From Microbacterium sp. W4I20 (GTDB lineage Bacteria > Actinomycetota > Actinomycetes > Actinomycetales > Microbacteriaceae), in the NCBI RefSeq assembly GCF_030816505.1, contig NZ_JAUSYB010000001.1, positions 3,844,001 through 3,908,000 on the forward strand: a stretch of DNA of 64,000 nucleotides. Direction: 5' to 3'. This document shows positions 28,549-37,755 of the stretch, piece after piece. Within the stretch, counting starts at the first letter, position 1. The number at the start of each line of letters is the position of its first letter. The position numbers and the translations under genes are program-made. The notes under the pieces were generated by a model, which saw only the letters and a list, made by a program, of their open reading frames with translations, searched no databases and was not told the DNA's origin.

Positions 28549-29462
28549 GCCAGTGCTCGTAACGCTGTGCCGCTTGATGGCCTGTGTGGTGTCGCCGACG
28601 ACGCAGAAGATAACGGCCTGGCCGGTGCGCCCTGAACACTTCGGTAGGCAGAGCGGACGGTCGTCGCCACCTCGCGCTCAGTGAGCCCGGCCTGCGCACC
28701 GGCCGCCGTCAGCGCATCAAGCGCCTCGAAAGGAGGGACACGCTGTTCCGCCATGCGGCAAGCCGCCCAGAAGACCCCGTGGTTACGTTCGCCTTCCTGC
28801 CTCCGAGCGACCCACTGGGCGAGACGCTGCACATCGCCCGATCGGATCGCCGAGTCGCCACCGCTGGCCTGATCGGCCGTGCGGGGAGGATCAAGGAAGT
28901 CGCGAAGTCGCTCCGCGTCGCAGCCATGCACGCCTTCACTGGCGAGCCGAAGGATCTCATACCGCCGCAGACGCCCGTCGATCGCTCGACTTGACGGCGG
29001 AACGATGATGTAACCGCCGTCGCCGCGGAAGTCGATACCCGCTCGTGCGCACTGCCATGAGCGCTGCTCCGACTCGCTCGCCGCGGGGTAATACAGATGC
29101 AGACCGTCCGACGGGGTTCTCACCGCAGCAGTCCAGCCATCCACGAGACCTTCAGCCCGCGCGCGATGCAGCGCCTCGTAACCGTCGACAAAGCCGTGCA
29201 TATCAACGTCAACGACGACGAGGCCCGATGCGGCGCCGGTCGGGATGCCGATGTTCGCGCAGGGTATCGCCGTCCACCATCGACCCACGAGCACAGGGTC
29301 GGTGGTGGCGGCGTGAAATCCTCCAGCCACCGCGGGGCGCTTCCCGCCCGCCGCGCACGGGAACACGGGGATGCCGTGAGCCGCGTAAGCGAGGGCACGC
29401 TCAGCGGTCGAGAGCCCACGGGCCGAGCCGTCGAGAGTTCGTACGAACGCGGCGGTGTTCAT
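28545..29462 (-). CDS. Bifunctional DNA primase/polymerase (prim-pol)
   Basis: A 305-aa archaeo-eukaryotic-type primase. The N-terminal prim-pol domain has YAAHGIPVFPC, the metal-binding D85-x-D87 in VVVDVDMHG, and a later RTPSDGLHLYYPA then GGYIIVPPSS. The C-terminal part is a short helical domain without a helicase. It likely primes complementary-strand synthesis during rolling-circle replication or after transfer. It is the second gene of the operon, overlapping the ArdC-like gene by 4 nt. Confidence 0.92.
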   Translation of the reverse strand: MNTAAFVRTLDGSARGLSTAERALAYAAHGIPVFPCAAGGKRPAVAGGFHAATTDPVLVGRWWTAIPCANIGIPTGAASGLVVVDVDMHGFVDGYEALHRARAEGLVDGWTAAVRTPSDGLHLYYPAASESEQRSWQCARAGIDFRGDGGYIIVPPSSRAIDGRLRRYEILRLASEGVHGCDAERLRDFLDPPRTADQASGGDSAIRSGDVQRLAQWVARRQEGERNHGVFWAACRMAEQRVPPFEALDALTAAGAQAGLTEREVATTVRSAYRSVQGAPARPLSSASSATPHRPSSGTALRALA

Positions 29463-30544
29463 CGCAGCGACCGCGATTCGGTCAGAGCCGCACGCTCTGC
29501 ATTCGTTGAGGTCGTCAGTGTATGACTCGCGCGGCTCGAGGTGGCCACACCGATCCGCGCCGACGATCGTTCAAGTCCTGGCGGGGTACCGTCGCCGAGC
29601 ATCTCGGTGTCGAGCTGGTCCAGAATCTTCATGGCAGCGGCGCGCACCCGTTCGCCCGTTGCGCGGACGATCTCGGCTGGCTCCTGCCCGTCCACCTGCG
29701 CTGCCCAGGTCGACACGTACGGAATCGTGTAGCCGCTGGTGTCCATGCCGTGGGCGGCACCGATCATGAGCGCGACCGACTCGGCCTCCACCTCGCCGAT
29801 ACCACGATGCTGTGTCACCACATCCTGATCAGGGCCGTGCATGAGCACATGAGCGAGTTCGTGAGCGAGAGTCTTCACGCGGGCCGCGGGATCCATGTTC
29901 TCTCGGACGGTCACGGTCTTCTCGGTATAGTCGGTGACGCCATTCGCGCCGTAGATCATGCCCTCGTGCGCGACGTCGAGAACAGTGAACCCGGCCGCTT
30001 CGATCTGCCGTGCGATGCCATTCCAGAGCCCAGACGGGGCCTCGTCCTTCAGCAGAGTCGGCGTCGGTGGCGTCGGAAGCGCGTCGCCGGAAGTCTGGGA
30101 GACATCCCACACGTACGCGGGGCGAACACCGATCATCTTCGAGCGCACAATCTCACCGGGACGCGGTTTCTCGAAGCGATTGAGTCGTCGCCACGATGCC
30201 GGATCGGATGGATTGGGTGACGCGAAACGCCCCGTTACGGGGGCGAGGATCTGATAGCCGGGCTGTCCCTTCCCCACCTGGCGCCCCAGATGCTGCCACT
30301 GCTTGTACCCGGCGACGTACGACGGCGTCGGCTCCGATACGAGTCCTGCTTCGTGGGCCAGAGAGTGCTGGGTCCAGATCAGCAAAGTGTTGTTGAAAGA
30401 GCGGCTGCGGAAACGGGCCGCGAAGGTGAGTGCCTTCGCCCAGTCGTCCCCAGACACAAGTCGATCGACGGCCTCCGCCAGCTTCTCGTGGACCTCGTCA
30501 AGCTTGGCTTCGCGCGCTGCGTGGCGATCTTCGGTCGCGACCAT
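29459..30544 (-). CDS. ArdC-like antirestriction protein with zinc metalloprotease motif
   Basis: A 361-aa protein and the first gene of the long transfer operon. The N-terminal ArdC-type ssDNA-binding domain shows FNNTLLIWTQ and GRQVGKGQPGYQILAPVTG; the C-terminal domain has the zinc motif HELAH at 228-232 and the downstream GEVEAESVA glutamate ligand. ArdC proteins protect incoming DNA from restriction in the recipient, so first place in the operon makes sense. ATG 30544 follows GAGGAGGCCATCCG; a longer frame to 30718 would run across the operator region. Confidence 0.88.
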   Translation of the reverse strand: MVATEDRHAAREAKLDEVHEKLAEAVDRLVSGDDWAKALTFAARFRSRSFNNTLLIWTQHSLAHEAGLVSEPTPSYVAGYKQWQHLGRQVGKGQPGYQILAPVTGRFASPNPSDPASWRRLNRFEKPRPGEIVRSKMIGVRPAYVWDVSQTSGDALPTPPTPTLLKDEAPSGLWNGIARQIEAAGFTVLDVAHEGMIYGANGVTDYTEKTVTVRENMDPAARVKTLAHELAHVLMHGPDQDVVTQHRGIGEVEAESVALMIGAAHGMDTSGYTIPYVSTWAAQVDGQEPAEIVRATGERVRAAAMKILDQLDTEMLGDGTPPGLERSSARIGVATSSRASHTLTTSTNAERAALTESRSLR

Positions 30545-30884
30545 CGGATGGCCTCCTCTCTGGGACGCCACAACCGGGATAGGCGCGGCGACACACCAGA
30601 GAGGTGGGCGCGGACGCCCGCGAGAGAACGATGGGGGATGCGGCGGCACGGCTCGCGCACGCTCGTCGCGCGCGAGCATGGCAGAGCGCGCAGTCGTTAT
30701 CGTCATGGTTCTGGGCATGATTCGCCTCCCTTTGAGCAGGAGTGCAGTCGCGCCACATCACGAGCGTTGAGCATGCTCAAACGGTCTGGGATTTCAGTTC
30801 TAACATCGACGTTGAGCATGCGCAACTGTTGATTTGGTCATGCTCAACGGGTAAATTGAGCTTGCACAAAGGAGGTCAGCGAGT
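30545..30884. promoter_or_regulatory. Divergent control region of the element with four operators
   Basis: This 340-nt region lies between the start of the transfer operon (minus) and the XRE operon (plus). It holds four 14-bp sites: TTGAGCATGCTCAA (30767-30780, a perfect palindrome), TTGAGCATGCGCAA (30812-30825), TTGGTCATGCTCAA (30834-30847) and TTGAGCTTGCACAA (30856-30869). Start-to-start spacing is 45, 22 and 22 bp, so the right three sit on one DNA face. The last ends just before the AAAGGAGG of the XRE gene. TTGAGCAGGAGTGC at 30732-30745 may be a weak fifth half-site. Confidence 0.85.
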
Positions 30885-31316
30885 ATGACCGAAGACGAGA
30901 GCAAGGATGCGGCAGCGGATCTCGCGAGACGCCTGCGGCTGCTGCTCGACGTCGCAATCGCCGAGTCTGGTGCTGAACCGACGTACTCGCAGATTGCCGC
31001 CTACTTGGGTGACCGCGGCACCAATCTGTCGAGATCGCGCTGGACCTACATGGTGAACGGCCACCGCTACGTGCAGGATCCGGAGGTGTTCGAGGGACTG
31101 GCGGCATTCTTTGACGTTGACGCCGAGTTCCTTTTGGGTGCGGATGGGGCCGCGGTCCCGGCAAGAGTTAGCGCGCAGCTTGACCTTGTGCGCTCCATGC
31201 GCGCTGCGAAGGTCAAGACCTACGCAGCCCGCACGCTTGGAGACATCTCGCCGAGAGCGCTCCAAGCCATCAGCAAGTTCCTTGATGAGGAAATGGCACA
31301 CACAGTCGAGCAGTGA
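30885..31316 (+). CDS. XRE-family regulator, probable repressor of the element
   Basis: A 143-aa protein with an extended helix-turn-helix in residues about 33-85 (TYSQIAAYLGDRG, SRSRWTYMVNGHR, VFEGLAAFFDVDAEFLLG), the layout of actinobacterial EspR/XRE regulators whose DNA-binding domain has a stretched recognition loop. The C-terminal helix (RALQAISKFLDEEM) probably dimerises. It lies immediately downstream of the four operators and has AAAGGAGG as ribosome site. By analogy with ImmR of ICEBs1 it is probably the element's autoregulated repressor; that is inference from context. Confidence 0.85.
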   Translation: MTEDESKDAAADLARRLRLLLDVAIAESGAEPTYSQIAAYLGDRGTNLSRSRWTYMVNGHRYVQDPEVFEGLAAFFDVDAEFLLGADGAAVPARVSAQLDLVRSMRAAKVKTYAARTLGDISPRALQAISKFLDEEMAHTVEQ

Positions 31317-31840
31317 CGACGTCCCCCGAAGCGGAGTGGACGCCGGTAGATGCCCTCGAAGAGAGTGAGCACACCGTGAACCTTGATCAGGCCGTCACAA
31401 CGGCCGTGACGGACCTCGCCCTGGGTAGCGTCTTCACGTTCGAGGACTTGCTGGGCGCCGTGAGGCAGCGTCGTCGACGACGCCTCCGCGTCGTCGAGCT
31501 GAGTGCGTTGGGCGACAATGATGGCGTCTGCGCAATATGGCTGACGACCGGAGCAGAGGACGTGATCCTTCATGCGCACAGCGACTCGGTCCTGCATCAA
31601 CAACAGTTCGTGCTCCATGAGTTCGCGCACATACTGCTCGGACACTGCGACGGCGACGAATGTTCCGTCGCGGACGCTCTTCTGCCGGACATCCCACCGC
31701 ACACCAGGGCGCGTCTACTCAGACGCCAGGATTTCGACACCGAGACCGAGATTGCCGCCGAGTCACTGGCAGACCGGCTCGCGGCGGGTATTCGGGGGTC
31801 TGTTTTCGCTGAGTCTCGTTATTCGGAAATCTTCGGATGA
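31313..31840 (+). CDS. ImmA/IrrE-family metallopeptidase
   Basis: A 175-aa zinc peptidase with HEFAH at residues 102-106 within VLHEFAHILLGH and a downstream TEIAAESLADRLA glutamate ligand, the ImmA/IrrE (COG2856) signature. It starts with GTG overlapping the XRE stop (GTGA). In ICEBs1 and related phages, ImmA cleaves the cognate repressor ImmR in response to signals; the tight coupling here suggests the same pairing. The N-terminal 90 residues may carry the sensing part. Confidence 0.9.
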   Translation: MTTSPEAEWTPVDALEESEHTVNLDQAVTTAVTDLALGSVFTFEDLLGAVRQRRRRRLRVVELSALGDNDGVCAIWLTTGAEDVILHAHSDSVLHQQQFVLHEFAHILLGHCDGDECSVADALLPDIPPHTRARLLRRQDFDTETEIAAESLADRLAAGIRGSVFAESRYSEIFG

Positions 31841-32862
31841 TCCAGACGCTCATCGCGTCGCTCTTGTGGGTGCTCGTGGCGAGCCTGCTCATTTTTCGAC
31901 GTCGGCGGACGGACCGCAGTATTACACACGCTGCCCTCACGATCGCTGTCGCCATGACTCTCAACGTCGACGCCGTCTACGTCGCCGTCGATGGTTGGCT
32001 GGGATCGACAAATTACGCAATGTTGCTTTCGGATGGCCTTCTGATCATCGGGCTCTTCTTCCTCGGGCGAGCGGCGATGAAGGCTGGTGAGTACCGTCCG
32101 CGGCTGGTTCGCGCAGCGGTCGGTCGTCCCGCATTGTTCACTGCACTTGTCGGCACATCAATTGCGTTCTTTCTTATCGATCGCGGAGGGACGACGGTGA
32201 CCTTCATGCGCGACCTCGGTGTGCAGCCGTGGGTCGCGGCCTATTCGATCATTGTGTTCACCTACTGCGGGATCATCCTGGGTGCGATGCTCACACTCGC
32301 GATTAGGCAGTTCCGCATCGGTCAAGGAGCGGACCTGGTTCCCGCTTTGCTACTCCTCATCGGCTCGAGTTCAGGTATCGCGCTCAGCGTCGCCGTGATC
32401 ACCATGGATCTGGCGCACGTCACCGGCAAGCTTCAATTCATGCGCTCCGTCGGTGCCGCGTACGGGCCGCTGTCCCTCCTCGCCTTTCTTTTCTTGTGTG
32501 CGGGCTTCGCCGTGCAGCCGATGGTCCGCAACTTGCAGGAGCGGGCTCGTCGGGCGCGAACGGCCGAGATGTTGCAGCGACTCGACTCACTGTGGCATCA
32601 GGCTGTGCGAGTGCGGCCGGGTCTCAGCAGGGCGCAGTCTTCGACATCGCAAATCGAAGACCAAGAAAACCGCCTCCACCGTGAGATCGTCGAGATCAGA
32701 GACGCGATGATCGACCCGCGTACTGCGTTCGAGGTCACTAAAACGGAAGAGACGCTACTCGAGCAGGCGGAACGTCACCTCCTTGGAAGCAGCGGCGCAG
32801 GTGCCAACGGAAAACACGCGGTCGTTCCGCGGCACTCTTCTGACGAACGAGACCGAACATGA
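31837..32862 (+). CDS. Seven-transmembrane protein with cytoplasmic tail (MAB_1171c/DUF6545-like)
   Basis: A 341-aa membrane protein: seven hydrophobic helices at roughly 1-20, 33-53, 61-79, 96-113, 131-153, 165-188 and 205-225, then a 115-residue soluble tail rich in charged helices (RAQSSTSQIEDQENRLHREI). This resembles the MAB_1171c putative transporter family, which in actinobacteria is often found beside XRE and ImmA genes. It may sense or export a signal. The start ATG overlaps the protease stop (ATGA). Confidence 0.8.
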   Translation: MIQTLIASLLWVLVASLLIFRRRRTDRSITHAALTIAVAMTLNVDAVYVAVDGWLGSTNYAMLLSDGLLIIGLFFLGRAAMKAGEYRPRLVRAAVGRPALFTALVGTSIAFFLIDRGGTTVTFMRDLGVQPWVAAYSIIVFTYCGIILGAMLTLAIRQFRIGQGADLVPALLLLIGSSSGIALSVAVITMDLAHVTGKLQFMRSVGAAYGPLSLLAFLFLCAGFAVQPMVRNLQERARRARTAEMLQRLDSLWHQAVRVRPGLSRAQSSTSQIEDQENRLHREIVEIRDAMIDPRTAFEVTKTEETLLEQAERHLLGSSGAGANGKHAVVPRHSSDERDRT

Positions 32863-34001
32863 GGCGCATCTTTGCAGCGAGTGTTGTGCTCCTCGGTGTG
32901 GGTGCGATGAGCCTCGGCTGGGTCCTCGCTCGGAAGTTAACGTCGGGGGTCGGGTCTCGCACCTTCGACTTGAGACTTCGAGATATCGAGACTGACGGGG
33001 ATCGGCGTTTGCTGATTCTCGACCGCACTCGTTCCACGGCCGCGCCAGGCATCTTCAGCCTGTGGTTCGAAACGGGGGAGTGGGTGCGAGTCTCCGACGA
33101 GGTGATCGACCGAGGGCCAGGCCAGATCGCTCGGGTCGTGACGCATGCCGCGTCCGGTCGACTCCCATCTCTGGGGGCATCCTTTTCGTGGAGCGGGATC
33201 TACTTCGATGGCCCCGCGGCGGCTGGCCTCAGCGTGCGGGAGGTCTTAATCACTACGCCCGCGGGTCCGGCCCCGGCATGGCTCGCCGACGGCGAGCACC
33301 GCGCTGCGACATGGGCGATTCACGTCCATGGCATGGGCGGGCGCCGACGAGGAACGCTGCGCGGTGTGCAGGTGACTGCTGAGCTTGGCTGGACGTCGCT
33401 CGTCGTCAGCTTCCGCAATGACGGTGAGGGGCCGAGCGTTGAGAAGGGTCGCTCAACGCTGGGCTACTCGGAGGCCGACGATGTCGAGGCTGCTGTCGAG
33501 TATGCCGTCAAACAGGGCGCTGAGCGGATCATTCTCTTTGGCTGGTCGTTGGGCGCTGCCATTGCTCTGCGCGTTGCCGACCGGATGCGGTCTGCGGGGG
33601 TGATAATCGCGCTGGTACTGGACTCTCCAGTGCTCAATTGGATCGAGGTGATCGAGGCCAATTGTGCACGAAGCGGACTGCCTGCTGTGGCGGGCCGTCT
33701 CTCGTTGCCCTGGTTGACGCTTGATCCGCTCGCTCGCATAGCGGGGCTGCCGGGGGCCGTCTCGCTTCGGGAGATGGACTGGATCGAGCGAGCCCGAGAA
33801 CTCACCGTACCGACCTTGATCCTGCACGGCGATCGAGACGATTCGGTCCCCCCTGCGGTCTCCGAAGCCCTCCGCGATCGACGTCCTGGCTTCGTCGAAC
33901 TAGTTGCGTTCGCGGCGGGCCATTCCCTGGCATGGAATTCTGACCCTGAGCGCTGGCGTTCGAGTGTCAGTGCCTGGCTATCGGCAGTGGTCGTCGATTG
34001 A
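32859..34001 (+). CDS. Membrane-anchored alpha/beta hydrolase
   Basis: A 380-aa protein with one N-terminal signal-anchor helix (residues about 5-24) and an alpha/beta-hydrolase domain: oxyanion HVHGMGG (155-161), nucleophile Ser230 in FGWSLGAA, acid in ILHGDRDD (321-328) and His355 in AAGHSLAW. It is the fourth gene of the XRE operon (ATGA overlap). An anchored, probably extracytoplasmic hydrolase next to a 7TM protein and an ImmA/repressor pair would fit making, processing or degrading a signal, but the substrate is unknown. Confidence 0.82.
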   Translation: MRRIFAASVVLLGVGAMSLGWVLARKLTSGVGSRTFDLRLRDIETDGDRRLLILDRTRSTAAPGIFSLWFETGEWVRVSDEVIDRGPGQIARVVTHAASGRLPSLGASFSWSGIYFDGPAAAGLSVREVLITTPAGPAPAWLADGEHRAATWAIHVHGMGGRRRGTLRGVQVTAELGWTSLVVSFRNDGEGPSVEKGRSTLGYSEADDVEAAVEYAVKQGAERIILFGWSLGAAIALRVADRMRSAGVIIALVLDSPVLNWIEVIEANCARSGLPAVAGRLSLPWLTLDPLARIAGLPGAVSLREMDWIERARELTVPTLILHGDRDDSVPPAVSEALRDRRPGFVELVAFAAGHSLAWNSDPERWRSSVSAWLSAVVVD

Positions 34002-34197
34002 AGCACGGCGATCTCTGTTGCTACTAGTTCGCACGGCATTACACGGGCAGTGCCGCACATACACGGTGATCCTGCGCGGATGTCGGGGCGCCTCGAGCTA
34101 GCGCACTAATCAGCTGCCACGCCTCTTGCAGATCGAGGGCGAGCCCGCTTTCGGCGGCTGCCGCTCACCTCCTGAGCAGGAGGAGAAGGGCGGACTC
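34002..34197. other. Gap before the relaxase gene, possible oriT
   Basis: The 196 nt upstream of a MobF relaxase are a usual place for oriT. The only structure I see is a short inverted repeat CGGCA-N12-TGCCG at about 34037-34058; no nic consensus is recognised. The segment ends with AGGAGGAGAAGGG before the relaxase ATG. Confidence 0.25.
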
Positions 34198-37100
34198 ATG
34201 ACGGTGTCGATGCGCGTGATGAGCGCAGGAGACGGGTACAGATACCTGCTGCGCACCGTCGCGGCTGGCGACGGTGACAGGTCGCTTTCTACCCCGTTGA
34301 CGCGGTACTACAACGCCGAGGGCACCCCGCCGGGCCGCTGGCTCGGAGCTGGGGTGACCGTGCTCGGCGACGGGAGGATCGGGGTGGGCGATCAGGTCTC
34401 CGAAGCTCAGCTCCAGCTACTGGTCGGCATGGGCCGGCACCCCGTCACCGGCGAACCGCTCGGCCGTGCGTACCCCGATTATCGGAGCGCGGCCGAACGC
34501 ATCGAGGCGCGCACCGCGGCACTCGATACAGCCCTCGGGCCCGCGTCCCGTGTCGAAGCGGTCGCCGCGATCGGGGCAGAGGAGGCCGGGCGGGGGAGGC
34601 GGCGGGCGGTGGCGGGGTTCGATTTCACGTTCTCGATCCCGAAGTCTGCGAGCGTCTTGTGGGCGGTCGCGGATGCGGGGACGCAGGCGTTGATCGCGGA
34701 CGCGCATCATGCGGCGGTTGCGGACGTGGTTGCGTTCATGGAGCGGGAGGTTGCAGCGACCCGCACCGGTGCAACCGGTCGCGATGGTGCGGTTGCGCAG
34801 GTGGACGTCCGCGGTCTGATTGCTACGGCTTTTGATCACTACGACTCGAGGGCGGGTGATCCGCACCTGCACACGCACGTCGTGATCAGCAATAAGGTGC
34901 AGACCGTCCTCGACGGCGGGTGGCGGTCGTTGGACGGGCGGCCGATGCACGCCGCCGTGGTCGCTCTCTCCGAACTACACGAGACGGTCTTCGCTGACCA
35001 CCTGACCCGGACGCTCGGTGTCTCGTGGGAGGCGCGAGAGAGGGGCCGCGACCGGAACCCGGCATGGGCGATCACCGCGGTGCCGGAGGCGCTGGTCCAA
35101 GAGTTCTCCACCCGTGCCCGGCACATCGATGCCGAGACCGATCGCCTCATCGGCCAGTACGTCGCGACGCGCGGGCGGCGGCCGTCCCCGACGACGATCA
35201 TGAAGCTCCGCGCCCGGGCTACGCTTTCCACCCGGCCGGAGAAGGTGGTGCGGTCGCTGGCCGACCTCACCGCGTCCTGGCGGGAGCGAGCCGGGCGGGT
35301 GCTCGGGTCGGAAGCGACCGCGTGGGCGCGCACCGTGACGGCGAACGAGAAGCCGCTGCTGCTGCGCGCCGACGACGTACCGTTGGATGTGATCGCCTCG
35401 CTCGGACGGGACGTGGTGACCGCGGTGGGTGAGAAGCGATCCACCTGGCACCATTGGAACCTCATTGCTGAGGCCGCGCGGCAGACGATGGGCTACAGGT
35501 TCGCATCGACCGAGGACCGAGAAGCCGTCGTTGGCCTGGTCGTGGACGCTGCCGAGGCCGCGTCGCTGCGCCTGACCCCGCCCGAGCTCGCGTCGAGCCC
35601 GGCGGCGTTCCGCCGGCCGGATGGCACGAGCGTGTTCCGTCCGAAGCACTCCGCCCTGTTCACCTCCGAGGTCCTGCTAGCCGCCGAAGACCGCCTTCTC
35701 GAGCGCGCCCGCACCACCACGGCACCCACCGTGCCGCTGATGACCGTCGGACGGATTACCAAGCGCCCCGACAGCAAGGGGCGGCTGCTCGGAGACGACC
35801 AGGCGGCCGCGCTGACGAAGATCGCGGTCTCCGGTCGGGTGGTCGACGTGCTCGTCGGCCCGGCCGGGGCGGGGAAGACGACGGCAATGGAGGCGTTGCG
35901 GCGGGCGTGGGAGCGGGGAAACGGGCGCGGCAGCGTGGTCGGCTTGGCGCCGTCCGCGGTCGCCGCGCAGGTACTCGCAGACGACCTCGGCATCCAGACC
36001 GAGAACACGGCCAAGTGGCTCGACACGCACCACCGCACGGGCCAGACGTTCCGCACAGGTCAGCTCGTCATCGTCGATGAGGCATCGCTGGCGGGCACTA
36101 TCCCCCTCGACCGCATCACGAGCCTCGCCGCGGACGCGGGCGCGAAGGTGCTGCTGGTCGGGGACCACGCCCAACTCCAGCCCGTCACCGCCGGGGGTGC
36201 GTTCTCCCTGCTCGTTCACGACCGCGACGACGCGCCGGAGCTGGTCGATGTACACCGGTTCGTCAACCCGTGGGAGACGAACGCATCACTCGGTTTGCGG
36301 CACGGGCGCACCGACGTCATCGACACCTACGCCTATCACGGCCGTGTGATCGGTGGAGAGACCGAGGAGATGATCGACGCCGCCTACACCGCCTGGCGGG
36401 CAGATTCCCTCGCTGGCCGGGCGAGCGTCCTCGTGACCGACTCCCTCGAGTCTGTCCAGGCGCTCAACAACAGGGCGCGGGCTGATCTGATTCTTGACGG
36501 CACGGTGAACGCCCAGCGCGAGGTTGAGCTGCACGACGGCACGAGAGCCGCGGCCGGGGATACCGTCATTACCCGCCGCAACGACCGCCGCCTGCGTGTC
36601 GGGCGGTCCTGGGTCCGCAACGGCGACCGGTGGATGGTCGCCGAGGTCCGCGACGATGGCGCCCTCACCCTCCGACGGGCAGGGCGCAGGTGGGGCGGGT
36701 CGGTGGTGGTCCCGGCCGAGTACGTGGCAGAGCACCTGGACCTCGGCTACGCCATCACCTCCTACCGTGCGCAGGGCATCACCGTGGACTCCTCGCACGT
36801 CCTCGCGGATGCGTCGATGACCAGGGAGACATTCTATGTCGCCATGACTCGCGGACGCGAGGAGAACATTGCCTACGTCGCCGTCGATAACCCCGATCTC
36901 GCCCACGACGGCCCGCACCCCGGCGACAATACTGAGGCCACCGCTCGGTCGGTGTTGGTCGGGGTGCTGCAGCACGTCGGCGCCGAGCTCTCCGCGCACG
37001 AGACCGTGGCCGCCGAGCAGGATACCTGGGCCTCGATCGCGCAGCTCGCTGCCGAGTACGAGACCCTGGCCGCCGCCGCACAGCACGATCGTTGGGCCGC

Positions 37101-37755
37101 ACTCATTCGATCCTCCGGGCTCGGCGGTGACGATGCCGAGGCCGCGATCGCCTCGTCCACGTTCGGGGCGCTGACCGCCGAGCTTCGGCGGGCAGAGGCG
37201 AACCAGCACGACATTGCGACCTTGATGCCACGCCTAGTCAGGGCGCGCGGGTTCGGAGACGTCGATGACATCGCCGCTGTCTTGCACGACCGCGTCGCGA
37301 AAGCGACCTCCCGCCCAGCGGGCGTCGGCCGTGCACGGAGGGCACCGCGCCTGATCGCCGGTCTCATCCCGGAAGCCGCAGGCTCCATGCCGTCCGAGAT
37401 GCGGCGGGCGCTGACCGAGCGGCGCGCGCTCATCGAGAACCGCGCCGATGCCCTCCTCAACACCGCGCTCACAGACAAACACGAGTGGATCGCGAAGCTC
37501 GGCACGCAACCGAAGCAGCTTCGTGCTGCCCAGGCATGGCGCTACGGTGCCCGCACCATCGCCGCCTACCGCGACCGCTACGGGATCACCGGATCGTCAC
37601 CGGTCGGGGGGCCTGCCGAGGCGGAGGCGCAGAAGATCGACGCCACCCGCGCTCGTGCCGCCCTCGCCCGGGCACAAAACCTCGCCCAGGCTCACCCGCC
37701 AGAGCAGGAAGGAACCCGCCGCACCGGAACGCAGCGAGTCGGGCCGTCGCTGTAG
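34198..37755 (+). CDS. MobF-family conjugative relaxase with RecD-like helicase (TrwC/TraI-like)
   Basis: An 1185-aa relaxase-helicase that nicks oriT and unwinds the strand to be transferred. The N-terminal relaxase domain has catalytic tyrosines Y37-Y38 (TRYYNAEG), the metal-binding H223-x-H225-x-H227 (PHLHTHVV) and the conserved FTFSIPKSASVLWAVAD. The helicase half has Walker A GPAGAGKT at 554-561, VIVDEASLAG (Walker B) and a UvrD-C-like ITSYRAQGITVDSS. The C-terminal 250 residues are helical. ATG 34198 is chosen for the AGGAGGAGAAGGG site. It is transcribed with the XRE operon's direction, not with the other transfer genes. Confidence 0.95.
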   Translation: MTVSMRVMSAGDGYRYLLRTVAAGDGDRSLSTPLTRYYNAEGTPPGRWLGAGVTVLGDGRIGVGDQVSEAQLQLLVGMGRHPVTGEPLGRAYPDYRSAAERIEARTAALDTALGPASRVEAVAAIGAEEAGRGRRRAVAGFDFTFSIPKSASVLWAVADAGTQALIADAHHAAVADVVAFMEREVAATRTGATGRDGAVAQVDVRGLIATAFDHYDSRAGDPHLHTHVVISNKVQTVLDGGWRSLDGRPMHAAVVALSELHETVFADHLTRTLGVSWEARERGRDRNPAWAITAVPEALVQEFSTRARHIDAETDRLIGQYVATRGRRPSPTTIMKLRARATLSTRPEKVVRSLADLTASWRERAGRVLGSEATAWARTVTANEKPLLLRADDVPLDVIASLGRDVVTAVGEKRSTWHHWNLIAEAARQTMGYRFASTEDREAVVGLVVDAAEAASLRLTPPELASSPAAFRRPDGTSVFRPKHSALFTSEVLLAAEDRLLERARTTTAPTVPLMTVGRITKRPDSKGRLLGDDQAAALTKIAVSGRVVDVLVGPAGAGKTTAMEALRRAWERGNGRGSVVGLAPSAVAAQVLADDLGIQTENTAKWLDTHHRTGQTFRTGQLVIVDEASLAGTIPLDRITSLAADAGAKVLLVGDHAQLQPVTAGGAFSLLVHDRDDAPELVDVHRFVNPWETNASLGLRHGRTDVIDTYAYHGRVIGGETEEMIDAAYTAWRADSLAGRASVLVTDSLESVQALNNRARADLILDGTVNAQREVELHDGTRAAAGDTVITRRNDRRLRVGRSWVRNGDRWMVAEVRDDGALTLRRAGRRWGGSVVVPAEYVAEHLDLGYAITSYRAQGITVDSSHVLADASMTRETFYVAMTRGREENIAYVAVDNPDLAHDGPHPGDNTEATARSVLVGVLQHVGAELSAHETVAAEQDTWASIAQLAAEYETLAAAAQHDRWAALIRSSGLGGDDAEAAIASSTFGALTAELRRAEANQHDIATLMPRLVRARGFGDVDDIAAVLHDRVAKATSRPAGVGRARRAPRLIAGLIPEAAGSMPSEMRRALTERRALIENRADALLNTALTDKHEWIAKLGTQPKQLRAAQAWRYGARTIAAYRDRYGITGSSPVGGPAEAEAQKIDATRARAALARAQNLAQAHPPEQEGTRRTGTQRVGPSL

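Noticed and set aside
30767..30869. CRISPR-like array
   Set aside because: Only four 14-bp palindromic sites with 8-31 bp gaps and no cas genes; they are operators.
34037..34058. Confident oriT call before the relaxase
   Set aside because: Only a 5-bp inverted repeat is visible and no nic consensus; not enough to name it.
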